From contig JAILWY010000026.1 in NCBI GenBank assembly GCA_022113835.1, forward strand, positions 14,473,001 through 14,537,000: a stretch of 64,000 nucleotides of DNA, read 5' to 3'. Position 1 is the first letter of the stretch. Every line of letters starts with the position of its first letter. This DNA comes from Atopsyche davidsoni (Eukaryota > Arthropoda > Insecta > Trichoptera > Hydrobiosidae). The position numbers and the translations under genes are program-made. Under the pieces are notes generated by a model, which ran no database searches, was not told where the DNA came from, and was given only the letters and a program-made list of their open reading frames with translations. Shown in pieces: positions 12,301 to 24,177 of the stretch.

Positions 12301-13196
12301 TAAAAATGTCCCTAATTATTTCCAGTTAATGTGTAACAATCCGTAATAAATATGTACATAAAAAAACTCACAGACAAGTCTAAACCAGCCGCTCTATAAG
12401 CACACACTGAATAACGCTCGTAAACAAAATAACATTGAAAAAAGTTTTTTTGGCCGTTATAGCGAAACATTTTAGGCCGTATATCGAAAACGTGCCTCAA
12501 TTAAAAAGGGCTGTTATAGCGAAAGGCCGTATAGTGAGGTATGGGTGTACCCATAATTCATGCATACTACGACACTTTTGATAATGAATGCTTCATATTT
12601 TGAAGGTTATAAATATGAAGAATAACAAATTAAATCAGTCGATTGTGGATTGAATTAAACTCATTAATTGTGCATTTTACACTGCTTTTGTGGTCTTTTT
12701 TTACTAAACATTTTTAACAGTTGAATTATATTTTTTTATATTTTACAAGTAGAGTTAATTTTACTGACTTATTTCTTGTGGCAATTATATTAGATGTAAG
12801 CCGATATTTTAATTAAAAAAAATAGAGGATTTAAAACTTTAGTTAGCCACGATCCTACCTGGTATTCGTGAAACTGCCATAGTCATGGTGGATGCTGTGT
12901 TACAACATAACTAAAAATAATATGTATCCCATTTGTTTTGATTTAAAATATTATCACTACAATCATCAACATTTGATCAGCTGTAAATGAATTAGTGCAA
13001 GCTTACTTTGGTTTTTCAGGTAATCTGCAAATTGTGCCCTAGAAGAACTCAATTCATCAAGTCCCTGGGTGAGGTGACAGACTTGCCTGGGTTCTATGAG
13101 GACTTGAGCGCCTTCCTTCAGACACTCAAGACGAATAGAATGGAAATACATGGCTTCCTAGATGCTCACAATTTGAACAGTAATTATTGTGTCTGA
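6334..13196 (+). CDS. GLTP: glycolipid transfer protein, copy 1 (GLTP1)
   Basis: Predicted 216-aa cytosolic protein that moves glycosphingolipids between membranes. Coding exons are 6334-6481, 6602-6657, 7795-7913, 8566-8716 and 13020-13196. All borders are GT..AG with phases 1, 0, 2 and 0, and the frame stays open. The glycolipid-binding residues known from human GLTP (D48, N52, K55, W96, H140, Y207) align with D62, N66, K69, W105, H149 and Y214; the W-to-H spacing of 44 is the same. Other matches are SDMNGNIEKIW, GLLWFNRALHFIECF and SLKQYHGWMIQKVF. Human GLTP has 209 aa. The start chosen is the first ATG in frame before the FPPLVDGKI region; the frame is open further 5', so an upstream start is possible. 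Intron 4 (4.3 kb) is swollen by two piggyBac relics and one pogo relic. It is the only copy with the CRE promoter. Assignment is by motif alignment from memory. Confidence 0.9.
8899..10266 (-). mobile_element. piggyBac-like relic A in GLTP1 intron 4
   Basis: The ends CCCTTTGCGCTCGAG and, on the other strand, CTCTTTGCACTCGAG form 15-bp inverted termini. They are flanked by TTAA at 8895-8898 and 10267-10270, the piggyBac target. On the minus strand near 9100-9220 a frame reads KDCKVCYQKNKPGK...YYCDNCHAC and ends in a stop, matching the cysteine-rich C-terminus of piggyBac transposases. Most of the transposase is gone. Two GGTGCGGAATCCGCACC palindromes lie near the right end. Blocks 2 and 3 carry a single uninterrupted TTAA here. 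Confidence 0.8.
9410..9765. repeat. possible nested repeat inside piggyBac relic A
   Basis: The stretch between ATTATTATACTAG and CTATTATTATAGTAG, which are near-inverted ends, contains GTAGCCCGTCAC and a CATACATACAAACATACAAACACAC-type tail. Such tails are common in dispersed insect repeats. It interrupts the piggyBac relic and probably inserted later. Boundaries are approximate. Confidence 0.3.
10271..11304 (-). mobile_element. piggyBac-like relic B, sharing TTAA with relic A
   Basis: Inverted termini CACACTTAGGGCGGG and CACACTTTAGGCGGG (right end, complementary strand) are flanked by TTAA at 10267-10270 and 11305-11308. The left TTAA is the right TTAA of relic A. On the minus strand around 10590-10830, frames recover the piggyBac C-terminus: PPGRLSMDIRRHKLERIM, then CRVCAAH, RKDTCYMCEFC and DYHTKKRY before a stop. 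A TAA falls between CRVCAAH and RKDT, so the transposase is dead. The N-terminal and catalytic parts are deleted. Confidence 0.8.
11681..12547 (-). mobile_element. pogo/Tigger-like DNA transposon relic
   Basis: Inverted termini CACCTTTACCTTGC and CACCCATACCTCAC, each followed by a TACGGCC-containing segment, are flanked by TA on both sides (11679-11680 and 12548-12549). A minus-strand frame at 11967-12185 reads LLILDNAPGHP and later LPKNTTALIQPMDQG. These are hallmarks of the DDE endonuclease of the pogo/Tigger/jerky group. Only the central catalytic part survives. At the matching place in block 3 (about 29690) the sequence is uninterrupted, AATATTAATACCCATAATTC. Confidence 0.8.
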
Positions 13197-15080
13197 CTAT
13201 GTTTCAACAACACTATTCCACACGTTTCACTTCAAACTTTTAACTCAAGGTTTTTCAAATAAGACTTATTAAGTATTGTTGTATATTTTCAGACTAATAT
13301 TAGTATTTAAGGTGATGGCATGTTTCAACTTTCAACTGTGTGACATTTTTTTTTTGTTCTTTTGACATTATATATACAAGTATATTTCTCTCACTAAAAT
13401 TAAAGTCTACATTATAAACATTGTGCTGGTAATGTGACATAAATCTAAAACTTTCTAATTCAAAAATTACTGCTGCACCAGCCGAGTTACTTGATTACCC
13501 AAGCTGTGTTTTTTTCTTCTGAGATTTGGTTATATCTATGTTAGAACTATTCATTTTCAATATTCTATTTTCTTGAGTACTTAATTTTACTAGACATTCT
13601 CTCTTTCTTTAAAGACTTATTATGAGTTGTTCAGTAAAATGTGATGAATACATAAGGATAATTACAGTTGTTAGACTTAAATGGATTTGAATGAAAATAT
13701 GATACGTATATATGAGAGTAAATTAGTTTTTACAGATTAAAAGGTAAGTATATTTATAATACTGTGTGAAAACACATCTTGTAGATAATTACTAAAAAGG
13801 CAGGTGAAGTCAGAAAAGGCCTGTGGCTGCTAGTCAACCCATAGTTTATTACAAATTTCCTTGTTATTTTATTAGTTTAATATTGAAGATAAATTATTTT
13901 TTTAAAAAACCATTTATTTGACTGAATAACCTGTAATTTCTCATTGGAAAACCTTGTACCTCGTAAAAACTAACACTACCTGGGAAAGTATAGATATTAG
14001 GCATTTAAAATTCAATTAAAATACTTTATATACATTAAGTCCTTGATAATTTACTTAAAGGAAATCTCTGCAGCCTTATTATGTATAATAAATATATTGA
14101 TAAAGTAAAGAACTAGGATTTACCATTTAGCTTTGTAAAGTATTGAATAGTAACAGTAAATATTATATCTTTGGATATTATAGAAGTGTGGTTTGTCCCA
14201 GAGCTCCTCAATATAAATATTATAAAAATCATAAGTGTTATTTTATTTTTGTCAAAGAAAATAACCTTCCTTTGTATACAATTTTACAGTTTAACCTTAT
14301 TAGGTTCTATTTAAAATTTTGGGCTAAAATTGTATATTTAGGAAAGATTTCATTCCTTTAAATTGATCACAAGCAACTTCACATGTACTAAGTCGTAGAT
14401 CTATGTCAACTCAGAAAATCATTCAATACAGAATCTAAAACTGTTAGATTCTTGTTTCTATTTAAGAAATTTGATTTATCACATGTATTGATAAAAAAAT
14501 ATTTGTAAATCAAACAGGTCAAAATTGTTGCATAAATTGATGAAATAAATTCTATAAATTGTAGTTTTGAAGTACAACAGTGCAATGATTCTGATCACAA
14601 TGAATTTGTCATAAAGCCTAAAACAGCTTCAAAAAAATCAAAATTGAACTTCGTGGTTTTCATAGAGCATAATAAAAATATAGAGTAATCGGTCTTATTA
14701 TATATAACCTTTTCAAAATATATGTTCTCGACATTATTCTAGTAGTAAATGTTTATCCTTGAACTAAAGTCACTTCTCTTTTCAAAGAGTATTTTTATTT
14801 TATAATCATTATTGCTTTGAATGATTGCAAATTACAAAATGAATCAAAATTTATAATTGATTGAAGTGGTATGGCCACTTTTCAAGTAGCTCAATTGTAT
14901 ATTTAACATTTAGAGAAGTGAGACTTGCAGAGAATAATAATAAAAAATAGTAAACTGTTATGTAATTTGATTTTCTTCATTTCTTCGTAATTTTATTAAA
15001 AAATGACACAAGTTTGGCAATAAAATGTGTATGATTATTATTGTTACTATTTTAAGCATTCAGCAAACAATGCTCTATAT
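13197..15080. other. intergenic spacer between convergent GLTP1 and TMEM17 copy 1
   Basis: The two genes converge, so this holds both 3' UTRs. It matches 20700-21976 almost base for base, except that about 430 bases (near 13977-14408) are absent from block 2. The ORF at 14143-14361 lies in the part not shared and has no recognisable features. I see no further gene. Confidence 0.55.
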
Positions 15081-16185
15081 TCAGTCAGTTATATCCTTGT
15101 TGCTGATGGTTGCTAGTCGCCCCCGTAAGTGCGCTCTGAGTGAGCAGTGCCTCTTGGCCCGGGCCGCTGCAGCACGCAGGGCTATGTACCCCATCACCAA
15201 CTGACTGGCGAGTAACAGCCACATGCTGCCGTGCATCACCACTTCTGTAGGTCGCGACCGTAGGTAAGGGTTACTCAGCAGGAAGCTTTGCAACGGCAAC
15301 TGCAATAATACTGATAGCATCCAGAATCCTGCCAGCTCCGGTATCTGAAGATTTCAAGGTACGGTATGTTATTTACGAATCAATGGTTTTGACCTATTCT
15401 ATTAGAATATTATATTTCCTTTGATTTTTATGTAGACTTTTAAAAGAACATATATATATACTTTGGAGAAATTATTGCACTGGAGTCATTAATTATATTT
15501 AAGTGTGTTTTATGCAGAAATTATGCACACAAATAGTACATTTATATAAATTCAATTAAGTGATGAGGATAGCATTGATACAAAGCCTCACAAATGACAA
15601 TTACTTTTTGTTATAATATAAATAATCATTATCAACCGCAGTCTATCTGATATAATTATTGAATTAAGATTGTAATCGAATGCATAGAATTACTTACTCG
15701 CTCTGAACGGTTTCCCATATATCCCAGATATAGCCTCATACATTCTATAGCTGTGGACATTGTCAATACACCCACTGCAAGAAATCTTGTGAGATGTCCC
15801 AGACATTCAAACTAAAACAAACTATATATTTAATATACTTCTAGTTTGTAGTTCTAATTCAGGACAAATCTATTTTTAAAGAAATAAATACAAAATTATA
15901 ACGTTACATTTAGGTACCTTTAAGTATAAAAATACACTTGACGTAACAATCCAAAATGGAAATAGTACAATGTTGAAATATAGAAACATCTGCAGTGGAA
16001 CATTCGTAGCCGTTTCATAAGTTCCTAATAATAGAAATATTATAACTTATAAATAGTTTTTATTAGATAGTTATTTTTAAAGCGTAAATTTAATCAACAT
16101 TACCAATGTCGAATGAACTAGCAGGTATTACAAGTCCTGGAAAAATATTATTTGACACAGATGTTACTGTTTCTTTCCATGCCAT
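15081..16185 (-). CDS. TMEM17: TMEM17 homolog, copy 1
   Basis: Transmembrane protein 17, part of the ciliary transition-zone (MKS) complex that controls entry of membrane proteins into cilia. Coding exons on the minus strand are 16185-16104, 16024-15918, 15811-15698 and 15344-15081. All have GT..AG borders and a continuous frame, predicting 188 aa (human about 198). Diagnostic matches to vertebrate TMEM17 are VPLQMFLYFNIVLFPFWIV (first membrane segment), ECMRLYLGYMGN, and IPELAGFWMLSVLLQLPLQ. Four hydrophobic segments are visible. The C-terminus after the last one is basic and shows no vertebrate-like tail. The gene is convergent with GLTP1. Its protein is identical to copy 2; only two synonymous coding differences were seen by eye, both in the last exon. 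Confidence 0.92.
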
Positions 16186-17217
16186 TTTTATTAATTATAA
16201 ATGCTGACAATGTTGTAATTACCAAGAAATTATTGTATAGTTATTTTTATTGTTTTTTTGCGTTTAAGGTTTTTATCATAGGCAGCCTGCTGTTGTAATT
16301 GTTATTTGTATCAATTTAAGGTTGCCATGACAACACAGAGTCAGATAATGAGAAATATGACAACTGTGTATAAACATTGTCTATGACAATAATAATTAAT
16401 ATTTACCACTTACCAACAACCTAAAATATCACTAATGCTTGAAGATTTGCTAGCTTATTTTTTGTATTTATTGCTATGGTTATCAACAATTTTTTTTATT
16501 GTCACCAATTTGAAATATTTGTGTTTTATTGTATTTGGGAAACATTTATTTTTGACAATACCATGCCATTGTGTTGTGGACATTTTTGTTATGTGGTTGC
16601 AGTTAAAAATTATTTGCTGATTAACATTGTGTGATCGGACAGTGAGCTCAGGAATCAAATGTAAGTAGATGCCTTTTAATATATTTTTTAAATTTGATAC
16701 AATGTTACCGATAACAAAATCATAATGTGCCTTATCCAATTGGACTATGCAGTATTGTTCATGCTATGAATCTCCAATGTCAGAACAATGAGTTATTCTT
16801 AGTTCTCAATTGATAATTACAATACAAATAATATTTGGTAAATTTAAAGTGCCGGTAGATTAAAAGATTTGCTCTTATCGCAATTACAATTTTTTCATAG
16901 CCATTATTAGCTGGAAGCTTGAAATCATTAACAACAACTGGAAGATCCTCAAATGAGATTATACATTGTTTTATCTTTCTAGTTTCACTGTAAATTAATA
17001 CACCCCTAATCTATTGTAGATAAAACTAATGATTGCATTTTTCACAGACACTATAGTGAATTAATATCGTTTACCTGAAATTTATTGTAGTACCACGCTT
17101 TACCTGGATATTGTTGCCTATCGTTGAAAAAGATCCCAACCATAGAATTAAATATTCCATCTTAACATAGAAATAAAATATGCTTACTGATCATCAAATG
17201 AATTTATGTAAACATTT
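16186..17217. other. TMEM17 copy 1 upstream region
   Basis: This is the probable 5' region of TMEM17 copy 1, closely matched by 23082-24120 in block 2. The overlapping ORFs at 16435-16739 lie on both strands and have low complexity; I do not regard them as genes. No TATA box or CpG-rich promoter stands out. Confidence 0.45.
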
Positions 17218-17402
17218 TAATCTTTTGAATTTAAATTTAGTGCATCCGGACTTCCAGCAAAGTCCATGAAGCATCTTTTTAAGGATTTGGCTGGTACCTT
17301 CTGGCCTATTAAATTTGAAAGAATTGTGACCATTTGATTTAAGGAAAAGAAAACATGCCGTATGGGTTGCAAACTCCTGGACTCTATTCATAACAAAGCA
17401 AC
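17218..17402 (+). pseudogene. truncated copy of conserved ORF (block 1)
   Basis: This matches the ORFs at 24178-24417 and 32524-32761 but has an in-frame TGA in the + frame (ACCATTTGATTTAAG, about 17330). It is cut off after AACAAAGCAACGG, where the sequence switches to CYB561-intron-like DNA. The family is unrecognised. Confidence 0.5.
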
Positions 17403-17565
17403 GGTTGTTGTTCTTTAAATACTGCAATTGTTTTTTATAAAGTAAATCTATAATAATATATAAATAGGCATAAAAGGGTATTTTATATATATATTTTAAA
17501 CTATAACTCAATAACAATAATAAAGAAATCCATGCTACGCTACCACCTTTTACTTTCTACCACAA
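17403..17565. other. block 1/block 2 junction with CYB561-intron fossil
   Basis: The words TTCTTTAAATACTGCAATTG and AACTATAACTCAATAAC followed by GAAATCCATGCTACGCTACC occur in the same order within CYB561 intron sequence at 40725-40760 and 41155-41205. Immediately after, the sequence becomes the 3' UTR of the metallopeptidase gene (TTTAAAATATCGCTTATCG). This is a scar of tandem duplication followed by deletion. Confidence 0.65.
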
Positions 17566-17661
17566 GTACCTTTAAAATATCGCTTATCGTTATCTTACGA
17601 GACTCAGCTGTTGATGCTGCCAGCTGTTATCTGTCAGAATTGTGATTGCTGCTATGCGAGA

Positions 17662-20600
17662 ATGTCGCGTTCTAATAATTTCATCCCAAAACCTTTCCCG
17701 CTGCCGGTGAAGGGGAAAATCTGTACAAAAGATTTTATTGCTGCAGCTAAAGACAACGTGACCATAGTCGGTGAGTGCTGTTGTTTGCCTATTCGAATCT
17801 ATGTAATATGCTATGTGTTCTGCGTCGTATTGATTTTTCAATGAGTTTTCTATATATTTACAATCTAAATCATTTTGAATATTATTTCAGAAAAACTTGA
17901 ATGGATTACATCCAAAGCCTCAAGTGATATGAATGGAAATATAGAGGTAAATCATTTATATACTTTTGTAGGAATATGATTACGCCCAACTTATAAAGCT
18001 CTCAGTAACTTCAGAATATATCACTACGGGCGACCTGTTTTTTTAAATTATAGGCGGCGGTCTACTCGCATCGAATAAAAGTAGTAAATTGAAGCCAAAT
18101 TTATTATATTTAAGAGGAATTTATTGGATGTATTGACACAGGTGTGCAACTTTATCTCCACACCTGTAAAAGAAACACTTGTTTTATTCATTTGATGTGA
18201 AAGTTGAAAACGTAATTTATTCAATACCTAAAATTTTCACAGGCGTTATATAATAATTTGTAATCAGTATCACTTCACCAAATGGTGTGCAAAATAATCT
18301 AGCCTCTACTTTTTAAAGTTTTTATTTTTATTATGTTTTAATTTTGGATAATTTGAAACTGAATTTTTTTTTTCTTCATATAAACTAACAATGAATTCAT
18401 TCAAAAAATAAGATCACACTAGAGAAAATAGATCAGAGCTTAAAATTGTTTTTAGCATCATTGTGCAACGTAAAAAAAACTACATCTTAAATATTTATGT
18501 TTAAATTACATTCCTGAAGTAAATAAACAAACAAAATATTTATTACTTAATGCTATTTTAAATGTCTTGGAATTCAAAATTTTCCACAGTCATTTATCAA
18601 ACATGAATATTATCGTCACACCTTATTTGCCAAGTTTACTTATTGAAGATAAGTCATTTTTATCTGAGTTATATCGGATGTGATGATAGTAATATGTCGT
18701 GACTATGAAGGTTTTTTCACAAATAATATGTAGCCTTGTTTGATAGAGAATACAGACTCGCTTTAAATCAGACCAAAAGAAGAATAAAACTATCAATGAT
18801 ATGGTTCTGTCGGAGAAGGAGGAGGGACGTGATTCGGCTACCATTGGAGTTCTGTGGCTTACTAGGTAAATCATTTAGAATTTTTTGAGTTGTGCTGTTT
18901 GGCATATAAAATAATCCATATATATTTCTCGCTTCTGGGTACTTGCTCAATGCACCTCGGAGTGGTGTAGGGGGAAATGAGACACAAACAAAATCCCCAA
19001 AGGATAGTCCCAGCACAGGGACTAAAACGTCGGAGAAATATATACCCCAAGCTACACAGCATTCAAGAAGTTTTAATTTTCTTTTGTATATTTTGGATTC
19101 ATTCAGCTTAAAATAGTATAATAGGATTTTATGCAGATTAAGAGCTTATTTGCAATAGAATCTCTGACGTGAGTCAAGCCCGTTGTGCTAAATTGGGACC
19201 TGTATTTTGATCTTTTTACACAATTGTTAAGATCATTTTGCATCCACTTGTCTGCTATGTGAGACTTGTCTCAATGAATGAGACTTCCAGCCTTCTCCAT
19301 AAACCGAATTCATTAAAAAAATTGCTAGAAGTCTACGGTCAGCATTTTGCCACGAATGTGTTCGATGTGTTTACTGGATTTTATTTGATGACCAGTTGGG
19401 ATATGAAGGAACTTCGGAAAAACTAACATGAAGTTTTTTTTGAGGTTTCTTGTTTTCTTTTTCATATGTTAAATAGTGTTTTTACTTTTTATAGAGCTCT
19501 GCATTTTGTCGAGTGTTTCTTGGAGCTGCTTTTCTCATCAAAGGATAACCCTTCAGATGACATGCAAAATGAGCTAAATCATGCTTACTCAAGCAGTTTA
19601 GAAAAATACCACGACGGCTGGGCTAAAAGTGGTTTATATGTAAGTAATTCTGTTTATTACTTTTAAAAAAATCATATCAATAATCTCCTACCTTGAATGA
19701 ATAATGGAGACTCTTCTTCATTGCTCATTGACTGTAAAGACACTAAACCCTACCTTTTGTTATTCAAACTTTCTAATTTATTCATAATAAATTCAAATAT
19801 AAGATTATTAACATCTATAATAAAAATTAAGCACACTCCTTGCCTAGTTAATATGTATTTTATGGTTATTTAATTTTTAGAAGTGACACAGAAATACCGT
19901 AATATACTTTTAAAAAGTGGCATTTATATTTTAACAAAAATTAATAATGTCAAAACACTATTTTTTACATTTAACGTCTTACCTGAAAAATATAAATTTA
20001 TGTAATAAATAATGAACTCGAAAGATTTTGATTAAGCCTCGTCAAGAAACTGCAAGTTTGTTAAGTTTCATAAAAAAAATGTTGTTTTGCTGTTTATAAT
20101 TGTATTTATAAACATCTAGATGACTACACTTTTGGTAATGAATGCATCATCTTTTGAAGGTTATAAATATGAAGAATTACAAAATAAATCAGTCAATTGT
20201 GGATTGAATTAAACTCATTAAATGTGCATTTTACACTGCTTTTGTGGTCTTTTTTTACTAAACATTTTTATTCATTTTTAACGGTTAAAATAATTTTATT
20301 CATATTTTACATGAAGAGTTGATTTTACTGACTTATTTCGTAAGCCGATATTTTAATTTAAAAAAATAGAGGATTCAAAACATTAGCTAGCCACGATCCT
20401 ACCTGAGATTCGTGAAACTGCCATAGTCATGGTGGATGCTGTGTTACAACATAACTAAAAATAAAATGTATCCCATTTGTTTTGATTTAATATATTATCA
20501 CCACAATCATCAAAATTAGTGCAAGCTTACTTTGGTTTTTCAGTTAGCCTGCAAAGTGTGCCCTGGAAGAACACAATTCATCGAGTCCCTGGGTGGGGTG

Positions 20601-20699
20601 ACAGACTTGCCTGGGTTCTATAAGAAGTTGAGCGCCTTCCTTCAGACACTCAAGACGAATAGAGAGATAATACAGGACATCCTAAATGATCACTATTAG
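17662..20699 (+). CDS. GLTP: glycolipid transfer protein, copy 2 (GLTP2)
   Basis: Predicted 194-aa GLTP paralog with coding exons 17662-17770, 17891-17946, 18747-18865, 19495-19639 and 20544-20699. Splice phases are the same as in copy 1 and no stop interrupts the frame. The key residues align as D49, N53, R56 (K in human and copy 1), W92 and H134, with Y194 as the last residue. It has a shorter N-terminus (about 13 codons deleted in exon 1), changed residues EWITSKAS before the D-N motif, an altered helix KYHDGWAKSGLY after the histidine, and an early stop that removes the last few residues. An ATG further 5' in frame (17614) exists only in this copy. The CRE promoter of copy 1 is absent. 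It may be expressed with changed specificity or be newly non-functional; the open frame and clean splice sites favour a functional gene. Confidence 0.8.
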
Positions 20700-21976
20700 A
20701 ACAGTAGTGATTGTGTCTGACTATGTTTCAACAACACTATTCCACGCGTTTCACTTCAAACTTTTAACTCAAGGTTTTTCAAATAAGACTTATTAAGTAT
20801 TGTTGTATATTTTCAGACTAGTATTAGTATTTAAGGTGATGGCACGTTTCATGACATTCAACTGTGTGACAATTTTTTTTTGTTCTTTTGACATTATATA
20901 TACAAGTATATTTCTCTCTCTAAAATCAATGTCTACATTAGAAACATTGTGCTGGTAATGTGACATAAATCTAAAACTTTCTAATTCAAAAATTACTGCT
21001 GCACCAGCCGAGTTACTTGATTACCCAAGCTGTGTTTTTTTCTTCTGAGATTTGGTTATATCTATGTTAGAACTATTCATTTTCAATATTATATTTTCTT
21101 GAGTACTTAATTTTACTAGATATTCTCTCTTTCTTTAAAGACTTATTATGAATACATAAGGATTATTACAGTTGTTAGACTTAAATGGATTTGAATGAAA
21201 ATATGATACGTACGTATGAGAGTAAACTAGTTTTTACAGATTAAAAGGTCAGTATATTTATAATAGTGTGTGGAAACACATCTTGCAGATAATTACTAAA
21301 AAGGCGGGTGAAGTCAGAAAAGGCCTGTGGCTGCTAGTCAATCCATAGTTTATTACAAATTTCCTTGTTATTTTATTAGTTTAATATTGAAGATAAATTA
21401 TTTTTGTAAAAACCATTTATTTGACTGAATAACCTGTAATTTCTCATTGGAAAACCTTGTACCTCGTAAAAACTAACACCACTCAGAAAATCACTCAATA
21501 CAGAATCTAAATCTGTTAGATTCTTGTTTCTATTTAAGAAATCTGATTTATCACATGTCTTGAGAAAAAAATATTTGTAAGTCCCACAGGTCAAAATTGT
21601 TGCATAAATTGATGAAATAAATTCTTTAAATTGTAGTTTATATTTTGTAGTATATTTTTTCTCAACATTATTCTCTTTTCAAAGAGTATTTTCATTTTAT
21701 AAATATTATTGCTTTGAATGATTGCAAATTACAAAATGAATCAAATTTATAATTGACTGAAGTGGAATGGCCACTTTTCAATTAGCTCATTTGTATATTT
21801 TAAATTTAAAGAAGTGAGACTTGCAGAGAATAATAATTAAAAATAGTAAACTGTTGTGTAATTTGATTTTCTTCATTTCTTCATAATTTTATTAAAAAAT
21901 GACACAAGTTTGTCAATAAAATGTGTATGATTATTATTGTTACTATTTTAAGCATTCAGCAAACAATGCTCTATAT
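20700..21976. other. intergenic spacer between convergent GLTP2 and TMEM17 copy 2
   Basis: This is the block 2 counterpart of 13197-15080, with very high identity but lacking about 430 and some smaller stretches. The ORF at 21376-21594 has no family features. I see no gene. Confidence 0.55.
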
Positions 21977-23081
21977 TCAGTCAGTTATATCTTTGTTGCT
22001 GATGGTTGCTAGTCGCCCCCGTAAGTGCGCTCTGAGTGAGCAGTGCCTCTTGGCCCGGGCCGCTGCAGCACGCAGGGCTATGTACCCCATCACCAACTGA
22101 CTGGCGAGTAACAGCCACATGCTGCCGTGCATCACCACTTCTGTAGGTCGCGACCGTAGGTAAGGGTTACTCAGCAGGAAGCTTTGCAACGGCAGCTGCA
22201 ATAATACTGATAGCATCCAGAATCCTGCCAGCTCCGGTATCTGAAGATTTCAACGTACGGTATGTTATTTACGAATCAATGGTTTTGACCTATTCTATTA
22301 GAATATTATATTTCCTTTGATTTTTATGTAGACTTTTAAAAGAACATATATATATACTTTGGAGAAATTATTGCACTGGAGTCATTAATTATATTTAAGT
22401 GTGTTTTATGCAGAAATTATGCACACAAATAGTACATTTATATAAATTCAATTAAGTGATGAGGATAGCATTGATACAAAGCCTCACAAATGACAATTAC
22501 TTTTTGTTATAATATAAATAATCATTATCAACCGCAGTCTATCTGATATAATTATTGAATTAAGATTGTAATCGAATGCATAGAATTACTTACTCGCTCT
22601 GAACGGTTTCCCATATATCCCAGATATAGCCTCATACATTCTATAGCTGTGGACATTGTCAATACACCCACTGCAAGAAATCTTGTGAGATGTCCCAGAC
22701 ATTCAAACTAAAACAAACTATATATTTAATATACTTCTAGGTTGTAGTTCTAATTCAGGACAAATCTATTTTTAAAGAAATAAATACAAAATTAAAACGT
22801 TACATTTAGGTACCTTTAAGTATAAAAATACACTTGACGTAACAATCCAAAATGGAAATAGTACAATGTTGAAATATAGAAACATCTGCAGTGGAACATT
22901 CGTAGCCGTTTCATAAGTTCCTAAAAATAGAAATATTATAACTTATAAATAGTTTTTATTAGATAGTTATTTTTAAAGCGTAAATTTAATCAACATTACC
23001 AATGTCGAATGAACTAGCAGGTATTACAAGTCCTGGAAAAATATTATTTGACACAGATGTTACTGTTTCTTTCCATGCCAT
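21977..23081 (-). CDS. TMEM17: TMEM17 homolog, copy 2
   Basis: A second complete TMEM17 gene with minus-strand exons 23081-23000, 22920-22814, 22707-22594 and 22240-21977. Lengths, phases and splice sites are the same as in copy 1. The predicted 188-aa protein is identical to copy 1. The coding DNA differs only by two synonymous changes seen in the last exon (near 21992 and 22194), and introns are also nearly identical. This suggests a recent duplication or gene conversion of this part of the block. Role as for copy 1: a four-pass membrane protein of the ciliary transition zone. Confidence 0.9.
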
Positions 23082-24120
23082 TTTTATTAATTATAAATGC
23101 TGACAATGTTGTAATTACCAAGAAATTATTGTATAGTTATTTTTATTGTTTTTATGCGTTTAAGGTTTTTGTCATAGGCAGCCTGCTGTTGTAATTGTTA
23201 TTTGTATCAATTTAAGGTTGCCATGACAACACAGAGTCAGATAATGAGAAATATGACAACTGTGTATAAACATTGTCTATGAGAGCAATCGATGACAATA
23301 ATAATTAATATTTACCACTTACCATCAACCTAAAATATCACTAATGCTTGAAGATTTGCTAGCTTATTTTTTTATTGTGAAATATGTATTTATTGCTATG
23401 GTTATCAACAATTTTTTTTTATTGTCACCAATTTGAAATATTTGTGTTTTATTGTCTTTGGGAAACATTTATTTTTGACAATACCATGCTATTGTGTTGT
23501 GGACATTTTTGTTATGTGGTTGCAGTTAAAAATTATTTGCTGATTAACATTGTGTGATCGGTCAGTGAGCTCAGGAATCAAATGTAAGTAGATGCCTTTT
23601 AATATATTTTTTAAATTTGATACAATGTTACTGATAACAAAATCATAATGTGCCTTATCCAATTGGACTATGCAGTATTGTTCATGCTATGAATCTCCAA
23701 TGTCAGAACAATGAGTTATTCTTAGTTCTCAATTGAAAATTACAATACAAATAATATTTGGTAAATTTAAAGTGCCGGTAGATTAAAAGATTTACTCTTA
23801 TCGCATTGACAATTTTTTTAAAGCCATTATTAGCTGGAAGCTTGAAATCGTTAACAACTGGAAGATCCTCAAATAAAATTATACATTATTTTATCTTTCT
23901 AGTTTCACTGTAAATTAATACACCCCTAATCTATTGTAGATAAAACTAATGATTGCATTTTTCACAGACACTATAGTGAATCAATATCGTTTACCTGAAA
24001 TTTATTGTAGTACCACGGTTTACCTGGATATTGTTGCCTATCATTGAAAAAGGTCCCAACCATAGAATTAAATATTCCATCTTAACATAGAAATAAAATA
24101 TGCTAATTGATCATCAAATG
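23082..24120. other. TMEM17 copy 2 upstream region
   Basis: Counterpart of 16186-17200 with a few small indels. No gene recognised. Confidence 0.45.
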
Positions 24121-24177
24121 AATTTAAGTAAACATTTTAAGCTTTTGAATGACATTATGAGGTATATTCGTTGCTTT

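Noticed and set aside
14143..14361. 72-codon ORF between GLTP1 and TMEM17
   Set aside because: Low complexity, no homolog motif, absent from block 2.
16435..16739. Overlapping ORFs on both strands upstream of TMEM17
   Set aside because: Low-complexity AT-rich frames with no splice support; block 2 has indels that break them.
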